A stretch of 44,186 bases of DNA from a virus: positions 1 through 44,186 of IMG/VR virus record IMGVR_UViG_3300042945_002683. One strand, 5' to 3'. The stretch's first letter is position 1, and the number at the start of each line of letters is the position of its first letter. This document shows, piece after piece, positions 23,418 through 31,457 of this stretch. Made by a program: the position numbers and the translations under genes. The notes beneath the pieces are model-generated. The model was given only the letters and a program-made list of their open reading frames with translations, ran no database searches and had not been told where the DNA came from.

Positions 23418-23723
23418 TTACTCCCCAAATTCTTTAAGGATGAGGCGCTTGAGCTCCTCGGCTCTAATGTTTCGCATCTGACGGGGACCGATGAACTTGC
23501 GGCTACCTTCCTTCACAAGCTTCTTGAGCTGGGACGAAGGACGAGACGAAACATCCTTGCCGGCCTTTTCCATCTGCTCCCGCGTGTTACTCCAGTTCCT
23601 GTTGTAATCGCGAGTCAGGGTGGAACCCGCCTCCGCAACCTTGCTGCTTGCGTTAAGAATTCTTCGCTGAACCTTGCTGAATCCGCGGGGGTTCTTGCCC
23701 TTGACCTTGATGCGCTTTGCCAT
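23418..23723 (-). CDS. Basic 101-aa protein
   Basis: Starts MAKRIKVKGKNPRGFSKVQR, then helical and basic (ILNASSKVAEAGSTL, REQMEKAGKDVSSR) to a charged end (RAEELKRLILKEFGE). The ATG at 23723 is chosen because a longer in-frame version would run through the end of the upstream gene. The N-terminus is nearly identical to that of the 25-aa protein at 22721. Function unknown. Confidence 0.55.
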   Translation of the reverse strand: MAKRIKVKGKNPRGFSKVQRRILNASSKVAEAGSTLTRDYNRNWSNTREQMEKAGKDVSSRPSSQLKKLVKEGSRKFIGPRQMRNIRAEELKRLILKEFGE

Positions 23724-23727
23724 GTGA

Positions 23728-24144
23728 TTACTTCTGGGTAAGGAGGTAACGGGTCTTCTGGACGAGAGCCAGCATCTCGTCACGGATGTTCATAAGCGAC
23801 GTCTCGTTCTCGCCGATGTCGGACGGGATCTCGTTGCGCAGCACGCCCTCAAGCGTGGACAGGATCTTGCTGGCGTCCCCACCAACCGTCAGCGTGGTGT
23901 TCGGGGACAGGATGCCGCGACCCTTCGCGCCGACCGCAGTCTCGACGAACGTGTCGATCAGGCCGTCCAGGCCCTCGTACGCCCCGCCCAGAGCCATGTG
24001 CTCGGCGTGGCTGAAAGTGAGCCAGTGCTGTAGGCGCAGGGACTGCTGTGCCTCCATGAGCTTGAAGATGCAACCGCACTTGGCAGCCTGCTTTTGCGCG
24101 GGCTTGGTGGGTGCCTCGGGCGGGTTGACGATGCGGATTGCCAT
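23728..24144 (-). CDS. DUF5856/ferritin-like helical protein
   Basis: 138 residues. The helix QSLRLQHWLTFSHAEHMALG followed by YEGLDGLIDTFVETAVG resembles the DUF5856 proteins of T4-like and algal viruses ('l..qlk.fHW.t.syaeHkAl...Y..l.dl.D.fvE'), which look like ferritin/Dps-type four-helix bundles. H and E residues in the first two helices would be candidate metal ligands, but binding is not shown. Cys22 and Cys24 precede the bundle. It lies just after the capsid terminator, so it may have its own promoter within 24145-24220. Confidence 0.6.
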   Translation of the reverse strand: MAIRIVNPPEAPTKPAQKQAAKCGCIFKLMEAQQSLRLQHWLTFSHAEHMALGGAYEGLDGLIDTFVETAVGAKGRGILSPNTTLTVGGDASKILSTLEGVLRNEIPSDIGENETSLMNIRDEMLALVQKTRYLLTQK

Positions 24145-24159
24145 GCGTCCATTTTAGCA

Positions 24160-24200
24160 AAGAAGAAGGGGTGTGCCCCGAAGGACACACCCCTTTTGTT
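24160..24200 (-). terminator. Strong rho-independent terminator after the capsid gene
   Basis: Arms AAGGGGTGTG (24166-24175) and CACACCCCTT (24186-24195) form a 10-bp stem around a GAA-containing loop. On the minus strand the T-rich tail CTTCTTCTTTG follows directly, and on the plus strand TTTTGTT, so it could work in both directions. It lies 21 nt after the major capsid stop, a typical place for a terminator that raises capsid over downstream genes. Confidence 0.8.
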
Positions 24201-24220
24201 ACTCCGACTCGGGGCGGCTA

Positions 24221-25747
24221 TCAGTCGCCGTACACCTTGTCGTAGGTCACGCCATCAAGCTTCATGCCGGCGGGCTGATCCGGGACAAGCTGCATGCGCA
24301 GCATGCCCGGCATCTGAGCGCCTTCCGTCAGGAGGCTGTTGCCGCTGGCACCGCTCGTCTTGGTGATCGGCACCTTGATCGTGGAGTATCCGAGGGCCGG
24401 GGCCACGAACTCGAACGGAATGAAAGCCTCGGCCTTGTCGAACTTCTGGGTGCCCTTCGGGCTCGGCGGAACGTACTTCTTCCAGTTCGCGCCACCCTTG
24501 CGGAGACCGTAGACCGTGCCGTTCTCGATGTAGTTCGAGGTGTAGCCGGTGTACGTGCGTCCGTCGAAGGTGAACTTGAAGCCTTCCTGGCTGCCTTCGT
24601 TGGTGAGCGACGAGAGCTTGCCGGTACGGTCCAGGTTGTACTGGCCGATCTTCTGGCTCTCGTAGTTCAGCCACACGCCGTCGCTGGCGATGAGGCAGTC
24701 GATGTACTGGCCGTACTTCTCCTTCGCACGGTGGAAGCCGCGGAGATACTGACGCATCTTGTGCTCGGTCAGCGTGCCGACCGAGGACTTGAAGAACGAC
24801 TTGAACTCCGGGTGCTTGTCAACGTCGATCTGGTTGTCAGTCGAACCGTCGGCGTCAGTACCAAGAAGGTTGCCGGTCTTCTTGAGCCAGCTGTTGATGC
24901 CGGCGATGCCGTAACCACGACCGTTGGCGTACGTGAAGTAGCCGGCAGTCGTGATGCTGGTACCGGTGGTGTCCTTGCCGAGGACCGTGATGATGACCTG
25001 GTTCTTCACCTCGTCAACACGGGTAACAAAGGCGTTGTTACGAACACTGGCAGTCTCGTTCACGCGAACATCGGCGTTCGTGTAAACATCCACGCGCATG
25101 CCGACCGCATAACGGTCGATGTTGCCTTCACCGGGGGTGAAGGTGTACGTGGTGTTGCCGGTCGTGGAGCTGTACGCAATGCCGCTGCCGCTGGACAGGG
25201 TCGCGGACGGGCTACCAAGCTTGTAGCTGGTGTTGTCCGAGATGTACCAGTAGTTGCAGAGCGTGTGCGCGATCAGGCGAGCGTGACCCTCGAGCTTGGG
25301 CGCAAGGATCTCGCCGATGAACGCCGGGGTCGCCTCAGCCTGCATCTCACCGAGGGTGACGAGCAGGTTGGAAACCATGGCCTTCATGCCGATGCCAAGG
25401 CGGTACGGCTTGGCCATAGCGCCTTCAACAGCGTCCGGCCAAGTGTTCGTAAGGCCCTGGGTCTGCATCTTGTCCGCAACGTTAATGACGGTGTTGTCAC
25501 CGTACAGAACGAAGTTGTTGCGGGTGTCAGCCATCTCCAGCACGCCAGCCATCGAGCCCATGTAGATCTTGAGGATCTTCATGTCGCGACCGATCAGGTT
25601 GGACTGACCGACGCCCTGGCTGGAAACCGTGGTATCCCGCCACGCCGGGTCGAGGGCCGGAAGGAACACCTCGATGTTCTTGTTGAGGATCTCCTGAATG
25701 CGCGTGCTCTGCGCATTGAAGAGAGAGTAGGTAGGTGCAAAAGGCAC
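24221..25747 (-). CDS. Major capsid protein
   Basis: 508 residues, just downstream of the scaffold and portal genes and followed by a strong terminator: the canonical place and expression setting for the major head protein. The sequence is balanced alpha/beta with an N-terminal helix (STRIQEILNKNIEVFLPALD), a central Ser/Thr/Gly-rich loop region that may be an insertion domain, and a C-terminal strand block (MRLQLVPDQPAGMKLDG-type end). An HK97 fold is expected for such genes but cannot be shown by eye. GTG start with GGAG upstream. Confidence 0.8.
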   Translation of the reverse strand: MPFAPTYSLFNAQSTRIQEILNKNIEVFLPALDPAWRDTTVSSQGVGQSNLIGRDMKILKIYMGSMAGVLEMADTRNNFVLYGDNTVINVADKMQTQGLTNTWPDAVEGAMAKPYRLGIGMKAMVSNLLVTLGEMQAEATPAFIGEILAPKLEGHARLIAHTLCNYWYISDNTSYKLGSPSATLSSGSGIAYSSTTGNTTYTFTPGEGNIDRYAVGMRVDVYTNADVRVNETASVRNNAFVTRVDEVKNQVIITVLGKDTTGTSITTAGYFTYANGRGYGIAGINSWLKKTGNLLGTDADGSTDNQIDVDKHPEFKSFFKSSVGTLTEHKMRQYLRGFHRAKEKYGQYIDCLIASDGVWLNYESQKIGQYNLDRTGKLSSLTNEGSQEGFKFTFDGRTYTGYTSNYIENGTVYGLRKGGANWKKYVPPSPKGTQKFDKAEAFIPFEFVAPALGYSTIKVPITKTSGASGNSLLTEGAQMPGMLRMQLVPDQPAGMKLDGVTYDKVYGD

Positions 25748-25787
25748 GGTAGTTGTCTCCGGTCACAGACCGGTTAGAGGCGATGAA

Positions 25788-26666
25788 TCAGACCTTCGTT
25801 TCCCCACCAGCAGATACGTCTGCTGCAAATCGGGAAAGCGCGTCCACGTTGAACTCTCGAACGCTCTTGTCGACCGCGCCTCGGTCCATGCCCTTCTGGA
25901 ATTCGGGGGCCTTGACCTCAGGCTTGGACTTCAAGAACTCGAGCTCGCCCTCTGTTTCCGGCGACCGGCCGAGGCCGTCGATATCGCCGATTACCGTGCG
26001 ATAATTTCCTGCAACAGCCTTCGCCGCCTTCGCGGCTTCGTCCGCGACCCAGTCCTCACTGAACCGTCCGCCCTCGGCATCACGCCGGGAGTAGAGGTTG
26101 CGGAGAGTGGTCTCGCGGACCTGCTCCTGCAGAGCTCGCCAGGCACCCGCCGCATGATCGCGGCCACGGGTCTTGTCGAGCGTTTCCAACATCTTAACGA
26201 TCTCCGGGTTCCCGTCAATAGCGGAAACCACGTTCTTGTCCATCTGTTCCTTGAGCAAACGCAGGCGCAGCTCGTTGGTCTGCCGCAGAGCAGCCTCTGC
26301 CCGCTCCTCAGCAGCCCGCGTGGACTTCTTCATCATCTGCTCGATCTGGGCTTCCTCGCTCACGTCAGCCTCCTGGTCACCGCCTTCATCGCCATCCACG
26401 TACTCCTGCGCGTACTGACGCGCTTCTTCGTCGCTGAATCCGGCGCCGCGCAGAACCTCGTACGCCGCCTGAACGTCCGGGCTCTCACCACGCATCAGCT
26501 TCGTTGCGTTCTCCCGGAACCGCTGCAGTCCCTGGACCTGCTGCTCCATCTCCTTGGCCCGGTTGGCCTGCTCGATCAGGTCTCCGACCTTGATCACGCT
26601 GCCATCTTCCAGCTCAAGCTCGGTCTCCATGTCGATGCCGTCGTCGTTCTGCTGTTCGTCAGACAT
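25788..26666 (-). CDS. Scaffolding protein
   Basis: 292 residues, very acidic and helical, with coiled coils (LIEQANRAKEMEQQVQGLQRF; EERAEAALRQTNELRLRLLKEQ) and no hydrophobic core pattern of a globular enzyme. Location between portal and capsid, acidity and coiled-coil content are the standard signature of a phage scaffold. The C-terminal 60 residues, which usually bind capsid subunits, are mixed charge. Its start overlaps the portal stop by 8 nt. Confidence 0.8.
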   Translation of the reverse strand: MSDEQQNDDGIDMETELELEDGSVIKVGDLIEQANRAKEMEQQVQGLQRFRENATKLMRGESPDVQAAYEVLRGAGFSDEEARQYAQEYVDGDEGGDQEADVSEEAQIEQMMKKSTRAAEERAEAALRQTNELRLRLLKEQMDKNVVSAIDGNPEIVKMLETLDKTRGRDHAAGAWRALQEQVRETTLRNLYSRRDAEGGRFSEDWVADEAAKAAKAVAGNYRTVIGDIDGLGRSPETEGELEFLKSKPEVKAPEFQKGMDRGAVDKSVREFNVDALSRFAADVSAGGETKV

Positions 26667-28653
26667 TCATTGCTCCTCGAGGGGGTTGTGCCATCGGACC
26701 CGCCCCACCAGCCATCTGGGGATTGACGACTGCGACGTCGTCCGGGTTGGGAACCATGGCGGGTAGGGACTGTCCCATGAACGAGATCAGGGACTCACGG
26801 TACGACTTGAACGCGTCCTGCACGGCAGGGCTCGCCAAAGTCATGATTGGGTTGGACATGAACGCGCTCAGCACGCGCAGCTGCAGGTCGGGCCGCGCCG
26901 TGTGCGGGGTCACGACAATCTGCTGGCTCTGCTGGCCGTCGCCGTAGAGCAGGAGGATGTTGCGGATGATGCTCTCATACGCGCTCTTCTCCTCCTCCAT
27001 CCACATCGCAAAGTCGATGCCCTCCTTCAGCGCGAACAGCTTCAGGCCCTCCGGGTCGGTGACGCCGGCCTGCAGCAGGCCCATCGCCTCCTGCTTCCGC
27101 ACCACCTCGCTGCGGGGGCTCGTGTCCTTGACCGTAAAGCTGATCTGGCTGAAGTTCGGGATCGGGTTCTTCTTGAAGTTGACAGTCCCATCCTCGGGGT
27201 CGATCACCGCACCCGCAAGGTCCAGCGTCAGCTTGTTGACCGGCAGCGCACGGTCGCTGACCAGCATCTCCCTGCTCGCCTTCTGAACCAGGCTCTTGTA
27301 CATCCCGCCGAACGCAGACTGCACACCGCTGGTGGGGTTCGTCATCGCCTTGCTGATCTGCTCGTCGAGGAACTGCAGACCGCTTGCGCTGTCTACGCGA
27401 CCCTTCTCCGCAAGCAGATCCTGCACCGGACTCAGGCTGTCCACGATCGACTTGGCAAACTGCGCGACCTTGCCCGGCACATCACCCGCGTTGTGCGGAG
27501 TAATGACCAACGGCTTGAAGTCGTCGCCGAGAATCGAGTCCTTGCTGTAGCTCAGGTACCGCAGGCCCTTGCCGATGTCGCGCATGACGGCGCGCTCGTT
27601 GATCGTGCCCTGCGGCATGACCAGCACGCCGTACTTGTCGATGTCGCGGATGTTGTTAAACAGGCTCTTGAGCAGCCGCTCCATCTCGCGCACGATGCCG
27701 AACATCAGGTCGAACAGGCCGGCACCGTGGAACGTGCCGTTGTCCATGAACCGGGCAAACCCGATCGGGCAGTACGTCTCGACGTCGCTTAGGTCGCGGT
27801 CCTCGAGCACGATGTTGCCGCTCGACACTACGTACCGACCAACCGTTCCGCGCGGACCGTCAAGCCACAGCTCCCGCACCTTGACGACCTCGAGCTCGTT
27901 CTTGCCGGGGATGCCGTTGAGCGCACCGCTGCTCGCGCTGTTCAGCACGTAGCCGTTGCCCGGAGCGTCCGCAGGCTCCTCCATGTCGTGGCCGTACTCC
28001 CAGCTCCACGCGTCCATGCGCTCCTTGTTCTTCTCGATCACCCCGTTTCCGAACCGAGTGCGCAGGAACTCCATAGGCACCACGCGCTGGCGGATCAGAC
28101 CGCGTGCCTTCGTGTGGTCCTGGCCGAGGCTAGGAAACGGCAGCAGCTCCTTCGGGTGGACGACCTCGAGATCGGCGCTCAGGCCGATGGTCGGGTGATC
28201 CACCATGTGCCCGGTGATGCCGCACGAGCCGAGCAGAGCGAAGATGTAGTTGAAGTCTCGCTTTACCTTCTCGAGCTGCTGGTCGCTCACGACCGCATCC
28301 GCCACGAGCTGCGCGACGCTACGCTCGCGAATGCCCGCAAGGCTAAAGCCCTGGCGCAGCGCACGCGGACGCAGGTCCATCGTATTGAGGCGAGCAGTCG
28401 TCTTGTCGATGATCGACATGAGCTCCGTGCTCTGGAACTCCATGTTGCCGTCCTCGTCGAGGTAGTACGGCACGACACGGCTGGTGCGCGGATCGAACAC
28501 GTCGAACCGGCGGAAGCCGTTGAGGTAGTACCACGCGAGGATCCACAGCGTCCGGCGGTACGTGATCTTCGTCAGCTCGCGCTCGACGTGCTGGTCAATG
28601 ATCTGACCAAGCTGGTGCTTGTCCTTGGGTAGCGGGTAAACTTCAGTTGCCAT
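26659..28653 (-). CDS. Portal protein
   Basis: 664 residues, between terminase and scaffold. The N-terminus is helical with aromatic residues (RTLWILAWYYLNGFRRFDVF), then a mixed body with repeated long helices and the stretch FEKSLFNNIRDIDKYGVLVM-like central helix, ending in a Gln/Pro/Gly-rich tail. Length, position and the helical central part fit portal proteins, which form the dodecameric DNA channel at one capsid vertex. No motif is decisive, so the call leans on gene order. Confidence 0.8.
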   Translation of the reverse strand: MATEVYPLPKDKHQLGQIIDQHVERELTKITYRRTLWILAWYYLNGFRRFDVFDPRTSRVVPYYLDEDGNMEFQSTELMSIIDKTTARLNTMDLRPRALRQGFSLAGIRERSVAQLVADAVVSDQQLEKVKRDFNYIFALLGSCGITGHMVDHPTIGLSADLEVVHPKELLPFPSLGQDHTKARGLIRQRVVPMEFLRTRFGNGVIEKNKERMDAWSWEYGHDMEEPADAPGNGYVLNSASSGALNGIPGKNELEVVKVRELWLDGPRGTVGRYVVSSGNIVLEDRDLSDVETYCPIGFARFMDNGTFHGAGLFDLMFGIVREMERLLKSLFNNIRDIDKYGVLVMPQGTINERAVMRDIGKGLRYLSYSKDSILGDDFKPLVITPHNAGDVPGKVAQFAKSIVDSLSPVQDLLAEKGRVDSASGLQFLDEQISKAMTNPTSGVQSAFGGMYKSLVQKASREMLVSDRALPVNKLTLDLAGAVIDPEDGTVNFKKNPIPNFSQISFTVKDTSPRSEVVRKQEAMGLLQAGVTDPEGLKLFALKEGIDFAMWMEEEKSAYESIIRNILLLYGDGQQSQQIVVTPHTARPDLQLRVLSAFMSNPIMTLASPAVQDAFKSYRESLISFMGQSLPAMVPNPDDVAVVNPQMAGGAGPMAQPPRGAMNV

Positions 28654-28891
28654 CTGGGTTTCGCTTCCTCAGGGACTTCCAACCGGGCGGCATCTCCTCG
28701 AAGAGCTCGACGCCCTTGAGGTTGAACGCTGAACTAGGCGTCGGATCCGGCGTCGGCACCTTCTGCGTCGAGGGTGTCGCCTTCATGCCGTCCGGCACCT
28801 GCTGCCCATAATAAGACTGGGCCAGCAACTGGAAGTATACGAAAGGGATCGTGACGTAGAGCGGATTAGACGCGCGTTCCTCGTTGGGCAT
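28643..28891 (-). CDS. Small protein between terminase and portal
   Basis: 82 residues starting MPNEERASNPLYVTIPFVYF. One hydrophobic aromatic segment near the N-terminus (LYVTIPFVYFQLLAQSYYG), then a Pro/Thr-rich middle and a basic end. The ATG at 28891 is preferred because GGAGAG lies about 8 nt upstream. It overlaps the terminase stop by 26 nt and the portal start by 11 nt. Probable assembly factor; unrecognised. Confidence 0.55.
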   Translation of the reverse strand: MPNEERASNPLYVTIPFVYFQLLAQSYYGQQVPDGMKATPSTQKVPTPDPTPSSAFNLKGVELFEEMPPGWKSLRKRNPDGN

Positions 28892-30806
28892 TGTCGTTTC
28901 TCTCCATGCTGTTGATGATGTTGTCAATCCCTATCTGGCCGAAGGGCATGGCTTCCACGTTCCGCATGCCCCCCACCAGCTGGTCGTGAATGCTGCCGTC
29001 CGCCAGCATCTGGTCGAAGTCGAGCGGCGCAGGTCCCTCGTGGGCGGTCTGGCGGTCTAGCCGGCCCCTGACCACGAACATGCTCATGGCCACGGTGTCG
29101 ATGAAGTCGTCGTGCTGCAGGCCACCGCTCTCCGCGTCCGGGTTGAACTGCTCGATCTGGTCGAACAGAAGCCGCCACGGAAGCTGACCCCTGCGCCACG
29201 TGGGGAACTTTATGAGCCCGTGCTCGAACCGGTAGTGCAACGCGTTGATCTTGGCCGTCTTGTCCAGCGTGCCCACCCGTAGAGGGATGATGCGGGGAGG
29301 GGTTTCGCCCGTCACCTCTGCCGCCTTCTGGCGAACCATCGACTCCATGGCGCTGTACAAGCCGAACGACTGGCGCACCACTTCCGGGTGGATTGTCGGG
29401 CAACCCCACCTACCGGCCATGGCAAACGACTGCTCAATCAGCTTCTGCTCCCGGCACTGGGACCCCCACGTGTCCAGCACGAACAGGCACGCGTCAACCG
29501 GGTCGTACCCCATGAGCGTACAGACCTTGAAGTCGCTGTCGCTCGTCGCCGTGTAGCTGGTGTCAACAGTGATGAACATCCGGACCCTGTCCTTCAGGAA
29601 CTGGGCCAGCGGCATCTTTTCCTCAATCCCGCTCTTCCCATTCCAGCAAATCGTTGCTTCGCTGTTCTTGGGATCCGTATCTACGAGGGGGTCTGGGTTC
29701 TCCAGCCACCAGCCGTGCTTGGCCGTGGACACCTCGCCAAAGTGCAGGTCCTCGGCCTCGCCGGGCTGGGCCAGGTACTCGGCCATGTAGTTGTGGCTGC
29801 CGATCATCTCCCGGATCTCGTCAAGGCTGACCAGACCCTTCAGCTTCGGGTCCGCCTCCTTCGCTTTCCGGTCAAGCGGCCACATGCCCGGCCAGCAGGA
29901 CTTGCGGACACCGTCCTCTTCGTACTCCGCCTTCAGCACCAGACGCGCCCACTGGTCAAAACGGGGATCCCTCGCCACCGGGCCGGTGGGGGTCGGCTCC
30001 GTCGCCATTGCGTGCCACGCATAGTGCCGCCGGCTGACGAACGTAGCCAACCACCGGACGCTCGTGTCGCGCCGGGTCACCATGGGGATGACCACCTTGA
30101 ACAGCAGGCGCTCCATGTACGAGCGAAGGATGCTCATGCTCGTGCTGGCCTTCGGGTCGTACTCCGGGTCGTCAAGCGCGTACACGCGGGGACGACCACC
30201 ACGCTGCCTGCTCTCGGCGCTGATGGCGCGGAACCAGCTGCCGTTGTTCAGGTACATCATCTCCACGCCGAACGATCGCTCGCCGCGCTTCGGCGTGATC
30301 CGGCCATCGGGGAACTCAGGACCCCAGTCGTCCGCAAGACGCTGGTTTCCGAGGAACTGGGTCTTCAGGACCTGGCTCGTCTGCTCCGCGTTGTCTCCGC
30401 TGCTCGTGGCGTAGATGAAGGAGTACGCCGGGCGGCTAACCATTTGCAGGAGTGCCGACTTTCGGAAACAGTTGCTCTTCGCGAAACCGCGTGGTGCGAT
30501 TGCCACGCTTTTGCTTGCGAGCGCCCACAGCCGGTAGATTGCGAAGTGCCCGAGCGGCGACTCAATGGGATCATCGTCGTAGAAGTATGGGTTGAAGTCC
30601 TCGTCCCAGTCTGGGTACAGGTAGTAGCGGTCGAAGAAGTTGATGCACGCGGCAAGCGCATGCGCACGGTCCGAGGGATCGCCGCCGAGCTGCCACTGCT
30701 TGCACGCGTTGACGCGGGCCAGTCGCTGGCCTTCGGGCGTCAGGGTCAGGTAGTCCGCCGGCAGCGGGTACAGGTCGTTGCCACGCCTCGGGATCAGTAC
30801 TGTCAA
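28866..30806 (-). CDS. terL: Terminase large subunit (TTG start)
   Basis: 646 residues from a TTG start. The ATPase domain has the Walker A-like APRGFAKS near residues 104-111 and Walker B VYALDDPE near 208-215. The nuclease domain has FITVDTSYT (first acidic residue), then LFVLDTWG, and the late motif HDDFIDTVAM with clustered Asp. It packages phage DNA into the prohead and cuts it. The TTG lies in TTGA, overlapping the upstream stop, the same arrangement as the small-terminase candidate. An in-frame upstream ATG would extend it by 33 residues into the coding region of the previous gene. Confidence 0.85.
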   Translation of the reverse strand: MTVLIPRRGNDLYPLPADYLTLTPEGQRLARVNACKQWQLGGDPSDRAHALAACINFFDRYYLYPDWDEDFNPYFYDDDPIESPLGHFAIYRLWALASKSVAIAPRGFAKSNCFRKSALLQMVSRPAYSFIYATSSGDNAEQTSQVLKTQFLGNQRLADDWGPEFPDGRITPKRGERSFGVEMMYLNNGSWFRAISAESRQRGGRPRVYALDDPEYDPKASTSMSILRSYMERLLFKVVIPMVTRRDTSVRWLATFVSRRHYAWHAMATEPTPTGPVARDPRFDQWARLVLKAEYEEDGVRKSCWPGMWPLDRKAKEADPKLKGLVSLDEIREMIGSHNYMAEYLAQPGEAEDLHFGEVSTAKHGWWLENPDPLVDTDPKNSEATICWNGKSGIEEKMPLAQFLKDRVRMFITVDTSYTATSDSDFKVCTLMGYDPVDACLFVLDTWGSQCREQKLIEQSFAMAGRWGCPTIHPEVVRQSFGLYSAMESMVRQKAAEVTGETPPRIIPLRVGTLDKTAKINALHYRFEHGLIKFPTWRRGQLPWRLLFDQIEQFNPDAESGGLQHDDFIDTVAMSMFVVRGRLDRQTAHEGPAPLDFDQMLADGSIHDQLVGGMRNVEAMPFGQIGIDNIINSMERNDNAQRGTRV

Positions 30807-31138
30807 GTCCCCACCAGCCTCACGGCACCCACCCGCAGGAGGGCCACCGCAAGGAGCTTGTGATCCTGGATGAACCGGCCGAGGTCTGTGGCAATGGAGA
30901 ACCACTCCTGGTTCGCCTTGATCTGGTCGCGGAACATAAGTCCCATCTCCTCGGGCTCCACGTTTCTCAGCAGCGTCGGCTCAACAAGACCAAGCTGCAG
31001 CAGAACCGGAGCACCCACCCGCCAGCAATCCATGGCTTCCAGCTTGGCAAGGGTCTCCCAGGTCGGGAGCAGGTGATCAGGAATTGCGGGCGGGGATGAA
31101 CTGGGCTGCGAAGGGGAGGCTTTCGGGGACTTGGACAT
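30803..31138 (-). CDS. Unknown 111-aa protein
   Basis: Not recognised. A Pro/Ser-rich N-terminal stretch (PKASPSQPSSSPPAIPD) followed by helices (WETLAKLEAMDCWRVG; QIKANQEWFSIATDLGRF). It overlaps the small-terminase candidate by 62 nt and its stop overlaps the terminase start (TTGA). It may be a terminase or portal accessory. Confidence 0.5.
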   Translation of the reverse strand: MSKSPKASPSQPSSSPPAIPDHLLPTWETLAKLEAMDCWRVGAPVLLQLGLVEPTLLRNVEPEEMGLMFRDQIKANQEWFSIATDLGRFIQDHKLLAVALLRVGAVRLVGT

Positions 31139-31457
31139 GATCCTTGCTCTCTTGGAGGGACTGAACGAGCTTGGACGTCGAGCTGATCTTCACCGTCTGG
31201 TTGCCCTCGACGTGCGTGATCTCGGCGTTACGGCTCTGAATGATACCGTTGATCTCCGCGGTCTCCCTCACGACGCCGCGCAATTGCTTCATCGCGGCCA
31301 TCGCCACCTTCGGGTCGGGGTCACGGCTGAACTCGACCAGCCGCTCGACCTCCTCCCGCACCTCCCACCCGCTCGCCTTCAGCGCGAACGCAACGCCATC
31401 AAGCCCAAAGTACGAGCGGATCGTCTCATCCCCGGACTTTGCTGGAAGATGCTTCAA
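31077..31457 (-). CDS. Terminase small subunit candidate (TTG start)
   Basis: 126 residues with a central helix-rich region (VREEVERLVEFSRDPDPKVA; MKQLRGVVRETAEINGIIQS), the size and layout of many phage small terminases that bind packaging sites. The TTG start has a good GGGAGG ribosome site and overlaps the upstream stop as TTGA. Position is two genes before the large terminase. The call rests mostly on context and size. Confidence 0.5.
   Translation of the reverse strand: MKHLPAKSGDETIRSYFGLDGVAFALKASGWEVREEVERLVEFSRDPDPKVAMAAMKQLRGVVRETAEINGIIQSRNAEITHVEGNQTVKISSTSKLVQSLQESKDHVQVPESLPFAAQFIPARNS

Noticed and set aside
24173-25777. 534-aa rightward ORF over the capsid gene
   Set aside because: It is an antisense shadow of the capsid gene; the leftward frame has the ribosome site, gene order and terminator.
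29388-30863. 491-aa rightward ORF over the terminase gene
   Set aside because: Antisense to the motif-bearing terminase frame; no ribosome site or family-like motifs.
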